A stretch of 64,000 nucleotides of DNA from Amaranthus tricolor (GCF_026212465.1 NC_080063.1:374501-438500), one strand, 5' to 3'; positions 1-16,463 are shown, counted from the first letter of the stretch. Numbers and translations are program-made. Notes: a model not told the origin generated them from the sequence alone.

Positions 1-2339
1 AAGGATCAATGATCAATGACGAATGAACGATGAAGAATGAACAAGGATCAATGATCAATGAAGAATGAACGATGAAGAATAAACAAGGATCAATGATCAA
101 TGAAGAATGAACGATGAAGAATGAACAAGGATTAATGGTCAATGACGAATGAACGATGAAGAATGAACAAGGATCAATGATCAATATCGAATGAACGATG
201 AAGAATGAACAAGGATCAATGATCAATGAAGAATCAACGATAAAGAATGAACAAGGATCAATGCTCAATATCGAATGAACGATGAAGAATGAACAAGGAT
301 CAATGATCAATGAAGAATCAACGATGAAGAATGAACAAGGATCAATGATCAATGAAGAATGAACGACGAAGAATGAATAAGGATCAATGATCAATGACGA
401 ATGAACGATGAAGAATGAACAAGGATTAATGATCAATGACGAATGAACGATGAAGAATGAACAAGGATTAATGATCAATGAAGAATGAACGATGAAGAAT
501 GAACAAGGATTAATGGTCAATGACGAATGAACGATGAAGAACGAACAAGGAACAATGATCAATGACGAATGAACGATGAAGAATGAACATGGATCAATGA
601 TCAATGAAGAATGAACGATGAAGAATGAACAAAGATCAATGATCAATGACGAATGAACGATGAAGAATGAACAAGGATCAATGATCAATCAAGAATGAAC
701 GATGAAGAATGAACAAGGATTAATGGTCAATGACAAATGAACGATGAAGAATGAACAAGGATCAATGCTCAATGAAGAATGAATGATGAAGAATGAACAA
801 AGATCAATGATCAATATCGAATGAACGATGAAGAATGAACAAGGATCAATGATCAATGAAGAATGAACGATGAACAATGAACAAGGATCAATGCTCAATA
901 TCGAATGAACGATGAAGAATGAACAAGGATCAATGATCAATGAAGAATCAACGATGAAGAATGAACAAGGATCAATGATCTATGAAGAATGAACGATGAA
1001 GAATGAATAACGATCAATAATCAATGACGAATGAACGATGAAGAATGAACAAGGATCAATGATCAATGAAGAATGAACGATGAAGAATGAACAAGGATTA
1101 ATGGTCAATGACGAATGAACGATGAAGAATGAACAAGGATCAATGATCGTTGAAGAATGAACAAGGATCAATGATCAATTACGAATGAACGATGAAGAAT
1201 GAACAAGGATCAATGATCAATGAAGAATGAACAAGGAGTAATGGTCAATGACGAATGAACGATGAAGAATGAACAAGGATCAATGATCTATGACGAATGA
1301 ACGATGAAGAATGAACAAGGATCAATGATCAATGAAGAATGAACGATGAAGAATGAACAAGGATCAATGATCAATGAAGAATGAACGATGAAGAATGAAC
1401 AAGGATCAATGATCAATGACGAATGATCGATGAAGAATGAATAAGGATCAATAATCAATGAAGAATGAACGATGAAGAATGAACAAGGATCAATGCTCAA
1501 TATCGAATGAACGATGAAGAATGAACAAGGATCAATGATCAATGAAGAATGAACGATGAAGAATGAACAAGGATCAATGATCAATGAAGAATGAACGATG
1601 AAGATGAACAAGGATCAATGGTCAATGACGAATGAACGATGAAGAATGAACAAGGATCAATGATCAATGAAGAATTAAAGATGAAGAATGAACAAGGATC
1701 AATGCTCAATATCGAATGAACGATGAAGAATGAACAAGGATCAATGATCAATGAAGAATCAACGATGAAGAATGAACAAGGATCAATGATCAATGAAGAA
1801 TGAACGATGAAGAATGAACAAGGATCAATGATCAATGAAGAATGAACGATGAAGAATGAACAAGGATTAATGGTCAATGACAAATGAACGATGAAGAATG
1901 AACAAGGATCAATGCTCAATGAAGAATAAACGATGAAGAATGAACAAGGATCAATGATCAATGAAGAATGAACGTTGAAGAATGAACAATGATCAATGAT
2001 CAAAGAAGAATGAACGATGAAGAATGAACAAGGATTAATGGTCAATGACAAATGAACGATGAAGAATGAACAAGGATCAATGCTCAATGAAGAAGATCAA
2101 TGATCAATGAAGAATGAACAAGGATCAATGATCAATGAACAATGAACGATGAAGAATAAACAAGGATCAATGATCAATGAAGAATGAACGATGAAGAATG
2201 AACAAGGATCAATGCTCAATATCGAATGAACGATGAAGAATGGACAAGGATCAATGATCAATGAAGAATGAAAAAGGATCAATGATCAATGAAGAATGAA
2301 CAAGGATCAATGATCAATGAACAATGAACGATGAAGAAT
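1..2339. repeat. Satellite zone C, left segment
   Basis: This segment of the 42-bp array is rich in H1 variant AAGGATT and H3 variants AATATCG and AATCAAG. It is nearly the same as 37269-39523: position 1 pairs with 37269 (offset 37,268), and from about position 689 the offset becomes 37,436 because the right-hand copy carries an extra 168 bp (four units). At its end a 692-bp tandem duplication is visible. The irregular six-base heptamer AAGATC occurs at 2093-2098 and again at 2785-2790. No gene is supported. Confidence 0.85.
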
Positions 2340-5300
2340 AAACAAGGATCAATGATATATGAAGAATGAACGATGAAGAATGAACAAAGATCAATGCTCA
2401 ATATCGAATGAACGATGAAGAATGAACAAGGATCAATGATCAATGAAGAATCAACGATGAAGAATGAACAAGGATCAATGATCAATGAAGAATGAACGAT
2501 GAAGAATGAACAAGGATCAATGATCAATGAAGAATGAACGATGAAGAATGAACAAGGATTAATGGTCAATGACAAATGAACGATGAAGAATGAACAAGGA
2601 TCAATGCTCAATGAAGAATAAACGATGAAGAATGAACAAGGATCAATGATCAATGAAGAATGAACGTTGAAGAATGAACAATGATCAATGATCAAAGAAG
2701 AATGAACGATGAAGAATGAACAAGGATTAATGGTCAATGACAAATGAACGATGAAGAATGAACAAGGATCAATGCTCAATGAAGAAGATCAATGATCAAT
2801 GAAGAATGAACAAGGATCAATGATCAATGAACAATGAACGATGAAGAATAAACAAGGATCAATGATCAATGAAGAATGAACGATGAAGAATGAACAAGGA
2901 TCAATGATCAATGAAGAATGAACGATGAAAAATGAACAAGGATCAATCGTCAATGATGAATGAACGATGAAGAATGAACAAGGATCAATGATCAATGAAG
3001 AATGAACGATGAAGAATGAACAAGGATCAATGCTCAATATCAAATGAACGATGAAGAATGGACAAGGATCAATGATCAATGAAGAATGAAAAAGGATCAA
3101 TGATCAATGAAGAATGAACAAGGATCAATGATCAATGAACAATGAACGATGAAGAATAAACAAGGATCAATGATCAATGAAGAATGAACGATGAAGAATG
3201 AACAAAGATCAATGCTCAATATCGAATGAACGATGAAGAATGAACAAGGATCAATGATCAATGAAGAAGGAACGATGAAGAATGAACAAGGATCAATGAT
3301 CAATGAAGAATGAACGATGAAGAATGAACAAGGATCAATGCTCAATGAAGAATGAACGATGAAGAATGAAAAAGGATCAATGATCAATGAAGAATGAACG
3401 ATGAAGAATGAACAAGGATCAATGATCAATGAAGAATGAACGATGAAGAATGAACAAGGATCAATGGTCAATGACGAATGAACGATGAAGAATGAACAAG
3501 GATCAATGAGCAATGAAGAATGAACGATGAAGAATGAACAAGGATCAATGATCAATGAAGAATGAACAAGGATCAATGCTCAATGACGAATGAACGATGA
3601 AGAATGAACAAGGATCAATGATCAATGAAGAATGAACGATGAAGAATGAACAAGGATCAATGATCAATGAAGAATGAACGATGAAGAATGAACAAGGATC
3701 AATGGTCAATGACGAATGTACGATGAAGAATGAACAAGGATCAATGATCGATGAAGAATGAACAAGGATCAATGATCAATGAAGAATGAACGATGAAGAA
3801 TAAACAAGGATCAATGGTCAATGACGAATGAACGATGAAGAATGAACAAAGATCAATGATCAAAGAAGAATGAACGATGAAGAATGAACAAGGATTAATG
3901 GTCAATTACGAATGAACGATGAAGAATGAACAAGGATCAATGATCAAAGAAGAATGAACGATGAAGAATGAACAAGGATCAATGATCAATGAAGAATGAA
4001 CAAGGATCAATGCTCAATATCGAATGAACGATGAAGAATGAACAAGGATCAATGCTCAATGACGAATGAACGATGAAGAATGAACAAGGATCAATGATCA
4101 ATGAAGAATGAACGATGAAGAATGAAAAAGGATCAATGATCAATGAAGAATGAACGATGAAGAATGAACAAGGATCAATGATCAATGAAGAATGAACAAG
4201 GATCAATGCTCAATGACGAATGAACGATGAAGAATGAACAAGGATCAATGATCAATGAAGAATGAACGATGAAGAATGAACAAGGATCAATGATCAATGA
4301 AGAATGAACGATGAAGAATGAACAAGGATCAATGCTCAATGACGAATGTACGATGAAGAATGAACAAGGATCAATGATCGATGAAGAATGAACAAGGATC
4401 AATGATCAATGAAGAATGAACGATGAAGAATAAACAAGGATCAATGGTCAATGACGAATGAACGATGAAGAATGAACAAAGATCAATGATCAAAGAAGAA
4501 TGAACGATGAAGAATGAACAAGGATTAATGGTCAATTACGAATGAACGATGAAGAATGAACAAGGATCAATGATCAAAGAAGAATGAACGATGAAGAATG
4601 AACAAGGATCAATGATCAATGAAGAATGAACAAGGATCAATGCTCAATATCGAATGAACGATGAAGAATGAACAAGGATCAATGCTCAATGACGAATGAA
4701 CGATGAAGAATGAACAAGGATCATTGATCAATGAAGAATGAACGATGAAGAATGAACAAGGATCAATGCTCAATATCGAATGAACGATGAAGAATGAACA
4801 AGGATCATTGATCAATGAAGAATGAACGATGAAGAATGAACAAGGATCAATGCTCAATGAAGAATGAACGATGAAGAATGAACAAGGATCAATGCTCAAT
4901 GACGAATGTACGATGAAGAATGAACAAGGATCAATGATCGATGAAGAATGAACAAGGATCAATGATCAATGAAGAATGAACGATGAAGAATAAACAAGGA
5001 TCAATGGCCAATGACGAATGAACGATGAAGAATGAACAAAGATCAATGATCAAAGAAGAATGAACGATGAAGAATGAACAAGGATTAATGGTCAATTACG
5101 AATGAACGATGAAGAATGAACAAGGATCAATGATCAAAGAAGAATGAACGATGAAGAATGAACAAGGATCAATGATCAATGAAGAATGAACAAGGATCAA
5201 TGCTCAATATCGAATGAACGATGAAGAATGAACAAGGATCAATGCTCAATGACGAATGAACGATGAAGAATGAACAAGGATCATTGATCAATGAAGAATG

Positions 5301-8300
5301 AACGATGAAGAATGAACAAGGATCAATGCTCAATATCGAATGAACGATGAAGAATGAACAAGGATCATTGATCAATGAAGAATGAACGATGAAGAATGAA
5401 CAAGGATCAATGCTCAATGAAGAATGAACGATGAAGAATGAACAAGGATCAATGCTCAATGACGAATGTACGATGAAGAATGAACAAGGATCAATGATCG
5501 ATGAAGAATGAACAAGGATCAATGATCAATGAAGAATGAACGATGAAGAATAAACAAGGATCAATGGCCAATGACGAATGAACGATGAAGAATGAACAAA
5601 GATCAATGATCAAAGAAGAATGAACGATGAAGAATGAACAAGGATTAATGGTCAATTACGAATGAACGATGAAGAATGAACAAGGATCAATGATCAAAGA
5701 AGAATGAACGATGAAGAATGAACAAGGATCAATGATCAATGAAGAATGAACAAGGATCAATGCTCAATATCGAATGAACGATGAAGAATAAACAAGGATC
5801 AATGCTCAATGACGAATGAACGATGAAGAATGAACAAGGATCAATGATCAATGAAGAATGAACGATGAAGAATGAACAAGGATCAATGATCAATGAAGAA
5901 TGAACGATGAAGAATGAACAAGGATCAATCGTCAATGATGAATGAACGATGAAGAATGAACAAGGATCAATGATCAATGAAGAATGAACGATGAAGAATG
6001 AACAAGGATCAATGATCAATGAAGAATGAACAAGGATCAATGCTCAATATCGAATGAACGATGAAGAATGAACAAGGATCAATGCTCAATGACGAATGAA
6101 CGATGAAGAATGAACAAGGATCATTGATCAATGAAGAATGAACGATGAAGAATGAACAAGGATCAATGCTCAATATCGAATGAACGATGAAGAATAAACA
6201 AGGATCAATGCTCAATGACGAATGAACGATGAAGAATGAACAAGGATCAATGATCAATGAAGAATGAACGATGAAGAATGAACAAGGATCAATGATCAAT
6301 GAAGAATGAACGATGAAGAATGAACAAGGATCAATCGTCAATGATGAATGAACGATGAAGAATGAACAAGGATCAATGATCAATGAAGAATGAACGATGA
6401 AGAATGAACAAGGATCAATGCTCAATATCGAATGAACGATGAAGAATGGACAAGGATCAATGATCAATGAAGAATGAAAAAGGATCAATGATCAATGAAG
6501 AATGAACAAGGATCAATGATCAATGAACAATGAACGATGAAGAATAAACAAGGATCAATGATCAATGAAGAATGAACGATGAAGAATGAACAAAGATCAA
6601 TGCTCAATATCGAATGAACGATGAAGAATGAACAAGGATCAATGATCAATGAAGAAGGAACGATGAAGAATGAACAAGGATCAATGATCAATGAAGAATG
6701 AACGATGAAGAATGAACAAGGATCAATGCTCAATGAAGAATGAACGATGAAGAATGAAAAAGGATCAATGATCAATGAAGAATGAATGATGAAGAATGAA
6801 CAAGGATCAATGATCAATGAAGAATGAACGATGAAGAATGAACAAGGATCAATGGTCAATGACGAATGAACGATGAAGAATGAACAAGGATCAATGATCA
6901 ATGAAGAATGAACGATGAAGAATGAACAAGGATCAATGATCAATGAAGAATGAACAAGGATCAATGCTCAATGACGAATGAACGATGAAGAATGAACAAG
7001 GATCAATGATCAATGAAGAATGAACGATGAAGAATGAACAAGGATCAATGATCAATGAAGAATGAACGATGAAGAATGAACAAGGATCAATCGTCAATGA
7101 TGAATGAACGATGAAGAATGAACAAGGATCAATGATCAATGAAGAATGAACGATGAAGAATGAACAAGGATCAATGCTCAATATCGAATGAACGATGAAG
7201 AATGGACAAGGATCAATGATCAATGAAGAATGAACGATGAAGAATGAAAAAGGATCAATGATCAATGAAGAATGAACGATGAAGAATGAACAAGGATCAA
7301 TGATCAATGAAGAATGAACAAGGATCAATGCTCAATGACGAATGAACGATGAAGAATGAACAAGGATCAATGATCAATGAAGAATGAACGATGAAGAATG
7401 AACAAGGATCAATGATCAATGAAGAATGAACGATGAAGAATGAACAAGGATCAATGGTCAATGACGAATGTACGATGAAGAATGAACAAGGATCAATGAT
7501 CGATGAAGAATGAACAAGGATCAATGATCAATGAAGAATGAACGATGAAGAATAAACAAGGATCAATGGTCAATGACGAATGAACGATGAAGAATGAACA
7601 AAGATCAATGATCAAAGAAGAATGAACGATGAAGAATGAACAAGGATTAATGGTCAATTACGAATGAACGATGAAGAATGAACAAGGATCAATGATCAAA
7701 GAAGAATGAACGATGAAGAATGAACAAGGATCAATGATCAATGAAGAATGAACAAGGATCAATGCTCAATATCGAATGAACGATGAAGAATGAACAAGGA
7801 TCAATGCTCAATGACGAATGAACGATGAAGAATGAACAAGGATCATTGATCAATGAAGAATGAACGATGAAGAATGAACAAGGATCAATGCTCAATATCG
7901 AATGAACGATGAAGAATGAACAAGGATCATTGATCAATGAAGAATGAACGATGAAGAATGAACAAGGATCAATGCTCAATGAAGAATGAACGATGAAGAA
8001 TGAACAAGGATTAATGCTCAATGACGAATGTACGATGAAGAATGAACAAGGATCAATGATCGATGAAGAATGAACAAGGATCAATGATCAATGAAGAATG
8101 AACGATGAAGAATAAACAAGGATCAATGGCCAATGACGAATGAACGATGAAGAATGAACAAAGATCAATGATCAAAGAAGAATGAACGATGAAGAATGAA
8201 CAAGGATTAATGGTCAATTACGAATGAACGATGAAGAATGAACAAGGATCAATGATCAAAGAAGAATGAACGATGAAGAATGAACAAGGATCAATGATCA

Positions 8301-9401
8301 ATGAAGAATGAACAAGGATCAATGCTCAATATCGAATGAACGATGAAGAATAAACAAGGATCAATGCTCAATGACGAATGAACGATGAAGAATGAACAAG
8401 GATCAATGATCAATGAAGAATGAACGATGAAGAATGAACAAGGATCAATGATCAATGAAGAATGAACGATGAAGAATGAACAAGGATCAATCGTCAATGA
8501 TGAATGAACGATGAAGAATGAACAAGGATCAATGATCAATGAAGAATGAACGATGAAGAATGAACAAGGATCAATGCTCAATATCGAATGAACGATGAAG
8601 AATGGACAAGGATCAATGATCAATGAAGAATGAAAAAGGATCAATGATCAATGAAGAATGAACAAGGATCAATGATCAATGAACAATGAACGATGAAGAA
8701 TAAACAAGGATCAATGATCAATGAAGAATGAACGATGAAGAATGAACAAAGATCAATGCTCAATATCGAATGAACGATGAAGAATGAACAAGGATCAATG
8801 ATCAATGAAGAAGGAACGATGAAGAATGAACAAGGATCAATGATCAATGAAGAATGAACGATGAAGAATGAACAAGGATCAATGCTCAATGAAGAATGAA
8901 CGATGAAGAATGAAAAAGGATCAATGATCAATGAAGAATGAACGATGAAGAATGAACAAGGATCAATGATCAATGAAGAATGAACGATGAAGAATGAACA
9001 AGGATCAATGGTCAATGACGAATGAACGATGAAGAATGAACAAGGATCAATGATCAATGAAGAATGAACGATGAAGAATGAACAAGGATCAATGATCAAT
9101 GAAGAATGAACAAGGATCAATGCTCAATGACGAATGAACGATGAAGAATGAACAAGGATCAATGATCAATGAAGAATGAACGATGAAGAATGAACAAGGA
9201 TCAATGATCAATGAAGAATGAACGATGAAGAATGAACAAGGATCAATCGTCAATGATGAATGAACGATGAAGAATGAACAAGGATCAATGATCAATGAAG
9301 AATGAACGATGAAGAATGAACAAGGATCAATGCTCAATATCGAATGAACGATGAAGAATGGACAAGGATCAATGATCAATGAAGAATGAACGATGAAGAA
9401 T
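2340..9401. repeat. 7,062-bp higher-order repeat, copy 1 (satellite zone A)
   Basis: This is the first of two tandem copies of a 7,062-bp block of 42-bp units. Landmarks repeat at exactly +7,062: the six-base heptamer AAGATC at 2785 and 9847, and the frame-changing 28-bp short units throughout. Nested inside are a 560-bp repeat (4609, 5169, 5729) and a 2,156-bp repeat (6485 to 8641). Left and right edges are placed by eye where the flanking units stop agreeing (about 2.32-2.34 kb and 9.40 kb). Only scattered single-base differences from copy 2 were noticed. Confidence 0.85.
4403..5728. repeat. 560-bp higher-order repeat within zone A
   Basis: A 560-bp block (40 half-units of 14 bp) is tandemly repeated here: the pattern starting at 4609 recurs at 5169, and its first part again at 5729. 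It carries the diagnostic H1-H2 variant GGATCATTGATC. The same array reappears 7,062 bp downstream at about 11,465-12,790 as part of the second large copy. Confidence 0.85.
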
Positions 9402-12400
9402 AAACAAGGATCAATGATATATGAAGAATGAACGATGAAGAATGAACAAAGATCAATGCTCAATATCGAATGAACGATGAAGAATGAACAAGGATCAATG
9501 ATCAATGAAGAATCAACGATGAAGAATGAACAAGGATAAATGATCAATGAAGAATGAACGATGAAGAATGAACAAGGATCAATGATCAATGAAGAATGAA
9601 CGATGAAGAATGAACAAGGATTAATGGTCAATGACAAATGAACGATGAAGAATGAACAAGGATCAATGCTCAATGAAGAATAAACGATGAAGAATGAACA
9701 AGGATCAATGATCAATGAAGAATGAACGTTGAAGAATGAACAATGATCAATGATCAAAGAAGAATGAACGATGAAGAATGAACAAGGATTAATGGTCAAT
9801 GACAAATGAACGATGAAGAATGAACAAGGATCAATGCTCAATGAAGAAGATCAATGATCAATGAAGAATGAACAAGGATCAATGATCAATGAACAATGAA
9901 CGATGAAGAATAAACAAGGATCAATGATCAATGAAGAATGAACGATGAAGAATGAACAAGGATCAATGATCAATGAAGAATGAACGATGAAAAATGAACA
10001 AGGATCAATCGTCAATGATGAATGAACGATGAAGAATGAACAAGGATCAATGATCAATGAAGAATGAACGATGAAGAATGAACAAGGATCAATGCTCAAT
10101 ATCAAATGAACGATGAAGAATGGACAAGGATCAATGATCAATGAAGAATGAAAAAGGATCAATGATCAATGAAGAATGAACAAGGATCAATGATCAATGA
10201 ACAATGAACGATGAAGAATAAACAAGGATCAATGATCAATGAAGAATGAACGATGAAGAATGAACAAAGATCAATGCTCAATATCGAATGAACGATGAAG
10301 AATGAACAAGGATCAATGATCAATGAAGAAGGAACGATGAAGAATGAACAAGGATCAATGATCAATGAAGAATGAACGATGAAGAATGAACAAGGATCAA
10401 TGCTCAATGAAGAATGAACGATGAAGAATGAAAAAGGATCAATGATCAATGAAGAATGAACGATGAAGAATGAACAAGGATCAATGATCAATGAAGAATG
10501 AACGATGAAGAATGAACAAGGATCAATGGTCAATGACGAATGAACGATGAAGAATGAACAAGGATCAATGAGCAATGAAGAATGAACGATGAAGAATGAA
10601 CAAGGATCAATGATCAATGAAGAATGAACAAGGATCAATGCTCAATGACGAATGAACGATGAAGAATGAACAAGGATCAATGATCAATGAAGAATGAACG
10701 ATGAAGAATGAACAAGGATCAATGATCAATGAAGAATGAACGATGAAGAATGAACAAGGATCAATGGTCAATGACGAATGTACGATGAAGAATGAACAAG
10801 GATCAATGATCGATGAAGAATGAACAAGGATCAATGATCAATGAAGAATGAACGATGAAGAATAAACAAGGATCAATGGTCAATGACGAATGAACGATGA
10901 AGAATGAACAAAGATCAATGATCAAAGAAGAATGAACGATGAAGAATGAACAAGGATTAATGGTCAATTACGAATGAACGATGAAGAATGAACAAGGATC
11001 AATGATCAAAGAAGAATGAACGATGAAGAATGAACAAGGATCAATGATCAATGAAGAATGAACAAGGATCAATGCTCAATATCGAATGAACGATGAAGAA
11101 TGAACAAGGATCAATGCTCAATGACGAATGAACGATGAAGAATGAACAAGGATCAATGATCAATGAAGAATGAACGATGAAGAATGAAAAAGGATCAATG
11201 ATCAATGAAGAATGAACGATGAAGAATGAACAAGGATCAATGATCAATGAAGAATGAACAAGGATCAATGCTCAATGACGAATGAACGATGAAGAATGAA
11301 CAAGGATCAATGATCAATGAAGAATGAACGATGAAGAATGAACAAGGATCAATGATCAATGAAGAATGAACGATGAAGAATGAACAAGGATCAATGCTCA
11401 ATGACGAATGTACGATGAAGAATGAACAAGGATCAATGATCGATGAAGAATGAACAAGGATCAATGATCAATGAAGAATGAACGATGAAGAATAAACAAG
11501 GATCAATGGTCAATGACGAATGAACGATGAAGAATGAACAAAGATCAATGATCAAAGAAGAATGAACGATGAAGAATGAACAAGGATTAATGGTCAATTA
11601 CGAATGAACGATGAAGAATGAACAAGGATCAATGATCAAAGAAGAATGAACGATGAAGAATGAACAAGGATCAATGATCAATGAAGAATGAACAAGGATC
11701 AATGCTCAATATCGAATGAACGATGAAGAATGAACAAGGATCAATGCTCAATGACGAATGAACGATGAAGAATGAACAAGGATCATTGATCAATGAAGAA
11801 TGAACGATGAAGAATGAACAAGGATCAATGCTCAATATCGAATGAACGATGAAGAATGAACAAGGATCATTGATCAATGAAGAATGAACGATGAAGAATG
11901 AACAAGGATCAATGCTCAATGAAGAATGAACGATGAAGAATGAACAAGGATCAATGCTCAATGACGAATGTACGATGAAGAATGAACAAGGATCAATGAT
12001 CGATGAAGAATGAACAAGGATCAATGATCAATGAAGAATGAACGATGAAGAATAAACAAGGATCAATGGCCAATGACGAATGAACGATGAAGAATGAACA
12101 AAGATCAATGATCAAAGAAGAATGAACGATGAAGAATGAACAAGGATTAATGGTCAATTACGAATGAACGATGAAGAATGAACAAGGATCAATGATCAAA
12201 GAAGAATGAACGATGAAGAATGAACAAGGATCAATGATCAATGAAGAATGAACAAGGATCAATGCTCAATATCGAATGAACGATGAAGAATGAACAAGGA
12301 TCAATGCTCAATGACGAATGAACGATGAAGAATGAACAAGGATCATTGATCAATGAAGAATGAACGATGAAGAATGAACAAGGATCAATGCTCAATATCG

Positions 12401-15400
12401 AATGAACGATGAAGAATGAACAAGGATCATTGATCAATGAAGAATGAACGATGAAGAATGAACAAGGATCAATGCTCAATGAAGAATGAACGATGAAGAA
12501 TGAACAAGGATCAATGCTCAATGACGAATGTACGATGAAGAATGAACAAGGATCAATGATCGATGAAGAATGAACAAGGATCAATGATCAATGAAGAATG
12601 AACGATGAAGAATAAACAAGGATCAATGGCCAATGACGAATGAACGATGAAGAATGAACAAAGATCAATGATCAAAGAAGAATGAACGATGAAGAATGAA
12701 CAAGGATTAATGGTCAATTACGAATGAACGATGAAGAATGAACAAGGATCAATGATCAAAGAAGAATGAACGATGAAGAATGAACAAGGATCAATGATCA
12801 ATGAAGAATGAACAAGGATCAATGCTCAATATCGAATGAACGATGAAGAATAAACAAGGATCAATGCTCAATGACGAATGAACGATGAAGAATGAACAAG
12901 GATCAATGATCAATGAAGAATGAACGATGAAGAATGAACAAGGATCAATGATCAATGAAGAATGAACGATGAAGAATGAACAAGGATCAATCGTCAATGA
13001 TGAATGAACGATGAAGAATGAACAAGGATCAATGATCAATGAAGAATGAACGATGAAGAATGAAAAAGGATCAATGATCAATGAAGAATGAACAAGGATC
13101 AATGCTCAATATCGAATGAACGATGAAGAATGAACAAGGATCAATGCTCAATGACGAATGAACGATGAAGAATGAACAAGGATCATTGATCAATGAAGAA
13201 TGAACGATGAAGAATGAACAAGGATCAATGCTCAATATCGAATGAACGATGAAGAATAAACAAGGATCAATGCTCAATGACGAATGAACGATGAAGAATG
13301 AACAAGGATCAATGATCAATGAAGAATGAACGATGAAGAATGAACAAGGATCAATGATCAATGAAGAATGAACGATGAAGAATGAACAAGGATCAATCGT
13401 CAATGATGAATGAACGATGAAGAATGAACAAGGATCAATGATCAATGAAGAATGAACGATGAAGAATGAACAAGGATCAATGCTCAATATCGAATGAACG
13501 ATGAAGAATGGACAAGGATCAATGATCAATGAAGAATGAAAAAGGATCAATGATCAATGAAGAATGAACAAGGATCAATGATCAATGAACAATGAACGAT
13601 GAAGAATAAACAAGGATCAATGATCAATGAAGAATGAACGATGAAGAATGAACAAAGATCAATGCTCAATATCGAATGAACGATGAAGAATGAACAAGGA
13701 TCAATGATCAATGAAGAAGGAACGATGAAGAATGAACAAGGATCAATGATCAATGAAGAATGAACGATGAAGAATGAACAAGGATCAATGCTCAATGAAG
13801 AATGAACGATGAAGAATGAAAAAGGATCAATGATCAATGAAGAATGAATGATGAAGAATGAACAAGGATCAATGATCAATGAAGAATGAACGATGAAGAA
13901 TGAACAAGGATCAATGGTCAATGACGAATGAACGATGAAGAATGAACAAGGATCAATGATCAATGAAGAATGAACGATGAAGAATGAACAAGGATCAATG
14001 ATCAATGAAGAATGAACAAGGATCAATGCTCAATGACGAATGAACGATGAAGAATGAACAAGGATCAATGATCAATGAAGAATGAACGATGAAGAATGAA
14101 CAAGGATCAATGATCAATGAAGAATGAACGATGAAGAATGAACAAGGATCAATCGTCAATGATGAATGAACGATGAAGAATGAACAAGGATCAATGATCA
14201 ATGAAGAATGAACGATGAAGAATGAACAAGGATCAATGCTCAATATCGAATGAACGATGAAGAATGGACAAGGATCAATGATCAATGAAGAATGAACGAT
14301 GAAGAATGAAAAAGGATCAATGATCAATGAAGAATGAACGATGAAGAATGAACAAGGATCAATGATCAATGAAGAATGAACAAGGATCAATGCTCAATGA
14401 CGAATGAACGATGAAGAATGAACAAGGATCAATGATCAATGAAGAATGAACGATGAAGAATGAACAAGGATCAATGATCAATGAAGAATGAACGATGAAG
14501 AATGAACAAGGATCAATGGTCAATGACGAATGTACGATGAAGAATGAACAAGGATCAATGATCGATGAAGAATGAACAAGGATCAATGATCAATGAAGAA
14601 TGAACGATGAAGAATAAACAAGGATCAATGGTCAATGACGAATGAACGATGAAGAATGAACAAAGATCAATGATCAAAGAAGAATGAACGATGAAGAATG
14701 AACAAGGATTAATGGTCAATTACGAATGAACGATGAAGAATGAACAAGGATCAATGATCAAAGAAGAATGAACGATGAAGAATGAACAAGGATCAATGAT
14801 CAATGAAGAATGAACAAGGATCAATGCTCAATATCGAATGAACGATGAAGAATGAACAAGGATCAATGCTCAATGACGAATGAACGATGAAGAATGAACA
14901 AGGATCATTGATCAATGAAGAATGAACGATGAAGAATGAACAAGGATCAATGCTCAATATCGAATGAACGATGAAGAATGAACAAGGATCATTGATCAAT
15001 GAAGAATGAACGATGAAGAATGAACAAGGATCAATGCTCAATGAAGAATGAACGATGAAGAATGAACAAGGATTAATGCTCAATGACGAATGTACGATGA
15101 AGAATGAACAAGGATCAATGATCGATGAAGAATGAACAAGGATCAATGATCAATGAAGAATGAACGATGAAGAATAAACAAGGATCAATGGCCAATGACG
15201 AATGAACGATGAAGAATGAACAAAGATCAATGATCAAAGAAGAATGAACGATGAAGAATGAACAAGGATTAATGGTCAATTACGAATGAACGATGAAGAA
15301 TGAACAAGGATCAATGATCAAAGAAGAATGAACGATGAAGAATGAACAAGGATCAATGATCAATGAAGAATGAACAAGGATCAATGCTCAATATCGAATG

Positions 15401-16463
15401 AACGATGAAGAATAAACAAGGATCAATGCTCAATGACGAATGAACGATGAAGAATGAACAAGGATCAATGATCAATGAAGAATGAACGATGAAGAATGAA
15501 CAAGGATCAATGATCAATGAAGAATGAACGATGAAGAATGAACAAGGATCAATCGTCAATGATGAATGAACGATGAAGAATGAACAAGGATCAATGATCA
15601 ATGAAGAATGAACGATGAAGAATGAACAAGGATCAATGCTCAATATCGAATGAACGATGAAGAATGGACAAGGATCAATGATCAATGAAGAATGAAAAAG
15701 GATCAATGATCAATGAAGAATGAACAAGGATCAATGATCAATGAACAATGAACGATGAAGAATAAACAAGGATCAATGATCAATGAAGAATGAACGATGA
15801 AGAATGAACAAAGATCAATGCTCAATATCGAATGAACGATGAAGAATGAACAAGGATCAATGATCAATGAAGAAGGAACGATGAAGAATGAACAAGGATC
15901 AATGATCAATGAAGAATGAACGATGAAGAATGAACAAGGATCAATGCTCAATGAAGAATGAACGATGAAGAATGAAAAAGGATCAATGATCAATGAAGAA
16001 TGAACGATGAAGAATGAACAAGGATCAATGATCAATGAAGAATGAACGATGAAGAATGAACAAGGATCAATGGTCAATGACGAATGAACGATGAAGAATG
16101 AACAAGGATCAATGATCAATGAAGAATGAACGATGAAGAATGAACAAGGATCAATGATCAATGAAGAATGAACAAGGATCAATGCTCAATGACGAATGAA
16201 CGATGAAGAATGAACAAGGATCAATGATCAATGAAGAATGAACGATGAAGAATGAACAAGGATCAATGATCAATGAAGAATGAACGATGAAGAATGAACA
16301 AGGATCAATCGTCAATGATGAATGAACGATGAAGAATGAACAAGGATCAATGATCAATGAAGAATGAACGATGAAGAATGAACAAGGATCAATGCTCAAT
16401 ATCGAATGAACGATGAAGAATGGACAAGGATCAATGATCAATGAAGAATGAACGATGAAGAAT
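9402..16463. repeat. 7,062-bp higher-order repeat, copy 2 (satellite zone A)
   Basis: This is the second tandem copy of the 7,062-bp block. It repeats the nested structure of copy 1, including the 560-bp repeats (11671, 12231, 12791) and the 2,156-bp repeat (13547, 15703). The copies part near 9,400/16,462, where copy 1 is followed by a unit ending AATAAAC and copy 2 by one ending AATGAAAA. The visible near-identity suggests a recent segmental duplication or gene conversion. Confidence 0.85.
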
